Assembly (NCBI GenBank): GCA_006538405.1
Contig: BJKQ01000004.1
Span: 2,046,001-2,110,000, forward strand
DNA length: 64,000 nt
Direction of reading: 5' to 3'
Source of the DNA: Hansfordia pulvinata
Lineage: Eukaryota > Ascomycota > Sordariomycetes > Xylariales
Part shown: positions 58,733 through 64,000 of the stretch, one piece after another
Numbering within the stretch: position 1 is the stretch's first letter
How the letters are laid out: each line of letters opens with the position of its first letter
Position numbers and translations under genes: made by a program
Notes under the pieces: model-generated
The model's database searches: none
Told to the model about the DNA's origin: nothing
What the model saw: only the letters and a program-made list of their open reading frames with translations

Positions 58733-58740
58733 TTTATATA
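58733..58740 (-). promoter_or_regulatory. TATA box of the small secreted protein
   Basis: TATATAAA on the minus strand, about 177 bp before ATG 58556. A G18 homopolymer (58609-58626) lies between it and the start. Confidence 0.45.
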
Positions 58741-59735
58741 TTCAACAACACCCAAAGCCCAACCCATCTTATACTCAGGCCGCATTCCGATCTTTAACGC
58801 CGCAGAGTATTGTCCCCTCGCCCTTAGGCCCGCCGAGAACCGCCTCCCTTCGCGCCTCACGAGGCAAAGCTCTGCGGGGATGAAGCTACTCTTTGGTGTT
58901 GCGGTTGTTTTCCCGCGTCTTTCGCTGGCCGGGATACACCGTCGGTCTCCCACCCGCGGTCCCACCGGTGGCGCGCAATGCAGAGGGATTTTTGCAGCAG
59001 GGGGCGAGCGCCTGAGCCAAGTCCGTCCCGGGGCCCTGCCCTCGATCACGTAGGGTCCGCCCCGAGACTGGGGTTGGACTGGGAGGCGCGAGAGCCAAGA
59101 GCACAATGTGCGGCTCCGTGGCGGCTGGGCGTCCGTCCGGGCCGAATGGTGGATACGTCACAGCAGGGTTTCTCTCAGCTGATCCGGACTCCGAACTCAA
59201 CGTTAGCACACACAGCACAACACACGCAGCACAACACGTCTTGCTGCAGACCAGACGAGATCATGGCGATGCGAGAATATCGGAAACTGCCCTGTTCAGC
59301 TCTGCGATTTTTGCAAAAACCTAGACCCCGGTGCATTCAATGGCAAGCAAACCAGCGCTGCCTTATCGCAACCTCGTGGGGGCCAATCCTTGCCACGGCG
59401 GCGGGAGACCAGCGAGGAGAGCAACCCAAACACCCCTTGCAGCATCAATCAGGCAACAACAACAACAACACAATGCCGTGATCGACGATGAAAATGCCGC
59501 TGGGCGACTGGAAACGGTCTGCTCCCAACTGAGGCGGCAGACGGCGCTCCCTGCTCGGAATTGGACAGACGAAGTGCTCGAGGGAAACACCGGCGGAGCG
59601 CATCCCTCTCTGGGGAGGGAAGGCGAATTTTTGCCGAGCTGATAGCAGAACTCGGCCGCCTGCTGACACTAGACGGCGAGAGCTGATGCGCCGCAGCGCA
59701 ACAAGCCGACTGCAGAGCTGGACAGCGGCGCCGTT

Positions 59736-61771
59736 CTAGGGCGCCTGCCCCAGCAGCCAGTACGCGCGCAGCAGCGCCAGCCCCCCGCTGTGCGCCTCGA
59801 CGGAGCGCCCGCGCCCGCGCAGGTTCGGGTCGCGCTGCGACTGCGCGCTCGGCCCCGGCTGTTGCTGCTCCGGTGTCCCGCCGCCGCCTGCTTGCCGGTG
59901 CTTTGTCCGGCGATCGCCCAGGGGCTTCTGCTGCCGGTCGTGCTGCTGCTCTGCACCTGGACCCGGTTCGCTGCTGGCCGTGCGCTCGGTCGTGTTGAGG
60001 TACGGCCCGCGCCAGAATGTCGGGTCGGTGTTCGGGTGGTGGCGGGGCGCTCCCGGGCGGGGGACGCCGTCGTCGCTCAGCGTCGGCCACGGCCGCCCGC
60101 CGTCCAGTGCTCGCGCAGGAGGCCGGCCGTCCACCACTGGCCGAACCGGCCGCGCTCGTCGCGGGTCTTGGACGCCGCCAGCAGGTTCCACCGCAGCCAG
60201 GCGCTGTAGGCGTGGCAGGCCCGGGCGTGGCTCTCGCGCAGCGCAGCCAAGACCTGCGGGTCGCTGCCGTCCCCCGGGGCCCCAGAGGTCTGGAGGTAGA
60301 CGGGAGCGGCAGGGAGCGGCGCGCAGAAGGCCGCCAGGTGGTGGAGGAAGATGCCCTTGAAGGTGGTGGCGTCCTGGTTGCACGAGCCGCTGGCGTCGCA
60401 CGGCTCCTCGAGAATGCCGGCGCGGCCCAGCCCCTTCCACGGCGGCAGGCGCCCGGAGCGCAGGGCAGCGGCGCCGTCGTCCTCGGCCTCGCGCGTCCGC
60501 AGGTCGAAGCCCGTGGCGCGTATGACGTTCTGCACCAGCTCGTGGCCATCGGCAAGATACGAGTCAGCGCCAGTGGCGTCCCACAGGCCGCGCAGGCCGG
60601 TGAGCAGCACGCCTTGGTTGTACGTCAGGACGTCCTCGCTGCGCTGGTCGCACTTTGTGTTGTTGTCGTGCTTGTCGCTGTAGCCGCTGATGTGGAACCC
60701 GTCCGTGTAGAGACCCTGGGCGTTGGTCATGTTGGAGTTGGCAAGCCACTTGTAGCCCTCGATCGCGGCCTGCAAGTACTTGGGGTCCTTGGCACCGCTC
60801 AAGTCCTGGGGGCTGGGGTCGTCCGGGTCTCTGGTGCCCTGCTGCTCACGGAAAGGGGCCATGTTGGCGTCGCCGGGGAAGTGGAGGTACATGGCGATGG
60901 AGCCGGCGATGTAGAGTTCGTTGGTGATGGCGTTCTTGTACGGCAACAAGCGAGGATTCCAGACCATGCCGCCACCGCAGAGCTCCGTGTCCCAGCCTCG
61001 AGCAGAGAGGTCCCAGAAGATCCTGGCGCGGTGGGAGAAGGCGGCAGTCCACTGGTTGCCGTGGTAGGTCTGGTTGGCTATGATGTCGCGCAGCAGGCCG
61101 GTGTCGTGGCCGCCGGGGCGCATCGAGACCGCCGGCGAGTCGCTCTGATAGTGCAGGCCCGTGTGGGTGTCGATGTACTGGATCGTCTCGAGCCAGCCGA
61201 GCACGACCCACAGGATGTCGTCAAAGGCCTCGTTGCGGATGGCGAAGGCGTCCTGGCCAAAGTAGTACGCGGTCATCTGGGAGAAGTACTGGTCCATCAG
61301 GTTGGACTTGAGCTTCCAGTCGAGCGAGGGGTCCGAGTCGAGCCGCGACTCGAACCGCGGCAGGGCCTCGGACAGGCTGCGCATCGCGCCCGACACGTGG
61401 GTGCCGAGGACGGCGCCGGTCCAGTCTATGGACTCGGGCCAGGTCCCGAGCCAGGGCGCAAAGAACTCTTCCTGCATGACGCCGAGGGCGCCAAGCATCC
61501 TGCCGAGGACGCTGAAGTCGGCATCGCGAGCGGTGCAGTCTTGGCCGCAGGTCGGGGCCGGGACGCCCTCGGGCAGGAACTCGCGGCGCCCGCGCCCGCC
61601 GGGACTGCAGCCCGGCGACTGTGGCGGACATGCGGGTTGAGCAAGCTCGGAAGCATCGCGTGGCAGCGAGTCGCCGGCGAGGACAGCCGCCGCCCCAGGC
61701 GCAAGCGCGCCCAAGACGAGAGTGGCTCGCGACAGGGCGGAGCGACAGCGCCAGCGCCGAGCCAATGCCAT
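59736..61771 (-). CDS. GH76 alpha-1,6-mannanase-family protein, secreted
   Basis: A single exon. A signal peptide (~ALSRATLVLGALAPGAAAVLAG) follows a basic start. The (alpha/alpha)6 GH76 domain shows the catalytic Asp pair at D184-D185 (NEAFDDILWVVLGW), then GGGMVWNPRLLPYKNAITNELYIAGSI and a C-terminal RGRGRSVEAHSGGLALLRAYW motif. The last motif lies one frame over: one G/C added near 60092-60100 joins it, and the total is exactly 679 codons. As written, translation would stop at a TGA just after the GGRGRR segment and lose about 115 residues. GH76 proteins act on cell-wall or periplasmic alpha-1,6-mannan (Dfg5/Dcw1-type crosslinking or mannan degradation). No GPI signal is evident, so a secreted enzyme is more likely. 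Confidence 0.87.
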
Positions 61772-62883
61772 GTTGCGAGCGGCGGGCCGGGCGTGCTGGG
61801 AAGGCGGGGGGGGGGGAGAGAATGAGAGGGCTGAAGAGGCGAATCGGCGCCGTGGTTACCTCGAGTCGAGCAGGGAATGCAGGCGGCCTGGGGGAGCAGG
61901 CATGAGGTCGTACTGCATGAGGGGGGACGACGGGCGCTGACGCTGCAGGGCGGCGAGCGACCGGGTGGTGATGGCGGAGGGTCAATTGAAGGTTCGTGGT
62001 GGAGAGTGACGACACCGCACCAGCCGAGCTGGAGCTGGAATCCGGGGAGGCGGCGGGAGGCCGGGGCGCACCGTGCGGGCGGGACGGGGACGCTAGCACT
62101 CAGGGCTCCGTTCACTGTGCTGCAGGGCTGCGTCAAGTGGAACGGGGTGCTGTTAGCGCCGCAGAGTCGCCCGCCTATAGGGCCCTCCAGGGCTCCTCCT
62201 TTGGCCGAGCGCGGGGTAAGGGAGGCTGTAGCTGATCCATTACCACCACCACGAGGATCCTCCGAGTCGTCCGTCCGTCCGAATCTGGATCAACGACGGG
62301 CCGGGAAGGGAACCGCAATGAGATGGCCCTGGGCGTCCTCCCAATGACTGGATGGATATGTCTTACTCGTGGAGTCCTGTCAATTGGAATTTTCAGGGGC
62401 ATGCCAGATACCTAGATACCTACCTACATGTACGGAGTACGCCTGAATCTACATGTACATGTACCTAAGTCAGGCATCTACCAGGCACATCATAAGTAAG
62501 GCGATTGGCCCGACCAAACAACCGGCGCTGGCAACAACGATAAGGATTGATGACTGAGATGATCACTACATCTGATGGGTCTATATGTACATCGAGATAA
62601 CAAGGATGAACACCTGTATTATACAACCTGTCCTCCCGACGACCAGTGAGGAAGGTGGTGGGTGACAGACCCTAGAGGGGCGGTCGGGTGATGAATTACA
62701 GGTTTAGTACACACAATATTATATCAATCAAGGCTCCCTTGACTCCTTCGCAAATCGCCCTTCGCACCCGAGATCCAAGTTGGTTAATGGGGAACTCATG
62801 ATTGGGTCTGCGGCCGTCGCCAACAGCGTGCCCATCGCACTGGCACCCCGACACACGACGTAGACCGCAAGACAGGCGCCCGG
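61772..62883. other. Intergenic, no supported gene
   Basis: 5' flank of the GH76 gene and 3' flank of MSK1. Contains G11 near 61806 and ACATGTACATGTACC/ACCTACCTACATGTAC strings at 62415-62465. Nothing coding. Confidence 0.5.
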
Positions 62884-64000
62884 TCAGGTCTCTCTCCGGA
62901 CAGCCCGGGACACCGAGGTGACGTTCTTGAGGCTGCCGAAGCTCAGAACGTCGCTGATGCTGGACCGCCCGCACAGCAGCATGACGAGCCTGTCAATGCC
63001 GCAGCCCCAGCCGCCAGTCGGCGGCAGGCCGTGCTCGAGGGCCTGCACGTAGCTCTCGTCAACGCGGGCGGGGCCCTCTCCGTCGTCGTCGTACCCGCCG
63101 CCGCCGACCCCGTCGCGCGCCGCCACCTGCGCCTCGAACTTACGGCGCTGCTCGAACGGGTCGTTCTCCTCCTCGTACATGTTGGCCAGCTCCCGGCCGC
63201 CCACGAACAGCTCCGCGCGCGCCGACACCAGCTGGCCCGTCCGCGGGCACGTGAAGGACTTGGCCAGCGGCGACATGCTGACGGATGGTGGGTGATGAAG
63301 ATGGGCTGTGTGTGGGAGAACGGCTCCAGGCACGTTGCTGCCAGCCAGTCGAGGAGCTTGTTCAGCGACATCCTCGGCGGGACGGGTGGCAGATCCGTCT
63401 TGGTGACGGTGCTGAGAAGTTGACCGAGCTCCGCCAGCGCGTCGGGAGAGGACAGGTCGGGAAACCGAATGCCGAGGATTCCCTCGAGTGACGGGATGAA
63501 TTCGAATTTCGCCCATTCGGCTTGCAAGTCGCAACTCGAAGGGGGCTGCAGCGCCCCGCGTTCTCTCACCGCGGCCGTGCGCTCAAAGATGGTCTTGATC
63601 ATGTCCTGCGTCATGCCCATAAGCTCGTCGAGGTTCGAGTACGCCATGTAGAATTCGCACGTGGTAAATTCGGGGTTGTGAGTCGAGTCGAGGCCCTCGT
63701 TGCGGAACGAGGGTCCGATTTCAAAGATCCTCTCGAGTCCGCCCACCACGAGTCGCTTGAGCCACAGCTCGGGCGCGATCCGCAGCGCAAGCTGTTTGTC
63801 GGAAAAGTCGTTCGCGATGGTGAGGAAGGGTCGGGCTAGCGCGCCTCCAGCGTCGTCAGACATGATGGGAGTCTGAACCTCGTCAAAGTGGTGCTCGCGG
63901 AAGAAGTCCCGCATGGCGAACAGGGTGGCCGAGCGGACGCGGAGAATGTCGGCATGCTGGCGGTTCACAAGCATGTCTGTGTGTTTGTGCAGGGCTCGGG
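62884..64000 (-). CDS. MSK1: Mitochondrial lysyl-tRNA synthetase, 5' part beyond window
   Basis: Class II lysyl-tRNA synthetase core. ALHKHTDMLVNRQHADILRVRS enters from beyond 64000, then TPIMSDDAGGALARPF, motif 2 (IGPSFRNEGLDSTHNPEFTTCEFY), the IFITHHP...SMSPLAKS block, and motif 3 (GWGCGIDRLVMLLC) ending RAVRRET. The TPIM and GGALARPF segments, and the absence of a eukaryotic cytosolic extension at the C-terminus, fit the mitochondrial Msk1 type, which charges tRNA-Lys in the matrix. The reading frame breaks at 63293-63294: adding one C restores HHPVSMSPLAKS. The gene is otherwise uninterrupted in the window. The start codon and any presequence lie outside. Confidence 0.9.

Larger units (their letters stand above)
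58557..59735. other. Intergenic, no supported gene beyond the promoter elements
   Basis: CACAGCACAACACA repeats near 59205-59235 and an AACAAC tract at 59455-59470. No coding evidence. Confidence 0.5.

Noticed and set aside
60017..61825. 602-codon plus-strand ORF opposite the GH76 gene
   Set aside because: Antisense shadow of a clearly recognisable GH76 protein.
1..64000. CRISPR arrays, tRNA and rRNA genes
   Set aside because: No spaced direct repeats and no recognisable tRNA A/B boxes with a folding arm; the organism is a fungus.
7910..64000. Calling all frame-broken genes pseudogenes
   Set aside because: One-directional base loss in G/C runs, exact codon closure after correction, and the involvement of conserved core genes fit sequence error better than decay.

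Overview
This is a GC-rich nuclear contig from a filamentous ascomycete (Pezizomycotina, most likely a sordariomycete). The genes carry short GT-AG introns of 50-220 bp with CTAAC-type branch points. Proteins include kinetochore, ER-retrieval and cell-wall families typical of these fungi. Long low-complexity tracts (poly-Gln, poly-Ser, poly-Glu) are common. I recognise no tRNA, rRNA, CRISPR array or intact transposase. Layout: 2.3-9.5 kb holds the mitochondrial Fe-S scaffold NFU1 (-), the HIT zinc-finger snoRNP factor HIT1 (+) and a low-complexity protein (-). 9.5-12.7 kb is repeat-bearing, with a 33-unit GTC array and a small inverted-repeat element. 12.7-19.1 kb holds an unknown protein (-), a GCIP/cyclin-D1-binding-like protein (+) and a secreted GH71 alpha-1,3-glucanase (-). 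19.1-34.1 kb is gene-poor and looks accessory. It contains a short decayed ORF, a BTB protein next to a 0.9-kb CpG desert, a frame-scrambled FAD monooxygenase, an AT-rich coiled-coil ORF interrupted by TAA, a 10-bp minisatellite and a small Cys-rich gene. 34.4-47.2 kb returns to conserved genes: a four-helix membrane protein (-), a CENP-U-like kinetochore protein (-), an unknown Cys-rich protein (+) and an ERD2-type receptor with an acidic tail (+). 48.5-58.6 kb groups a sulfotransferase-like protein (+), a berberine-bridge-type FAD oxidase (-), a secreted beta-propeller (+), a fungal transcription-factor-domain protein (-) and a small secreted protein (-). This grouping could be a backbone-less metabolic cluster. 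59.7-64 kb holds a GH76 mannanase-family protein (-) and the 3' part of mitochondrial lysyl-tRNA synthetase (-). The strongest cross-cutting observation concerns reading frames. Outside the FAD monooxygenase, 12 genes or fragments need frame corrections. All 17 corrections I could place are in the same direction (one base missing), mostly in G/C runs, and each complete gene then closes on a whole number of codons. This argues for systematic one-base under-calling in the sequence rather than mass pseudogenisation. The FAD monooxygenase mostly shifts the opposite way and is the best candidate for real decay. Coordinates of multi-exon genes span first to last coding base; exons are listed in the evidence.
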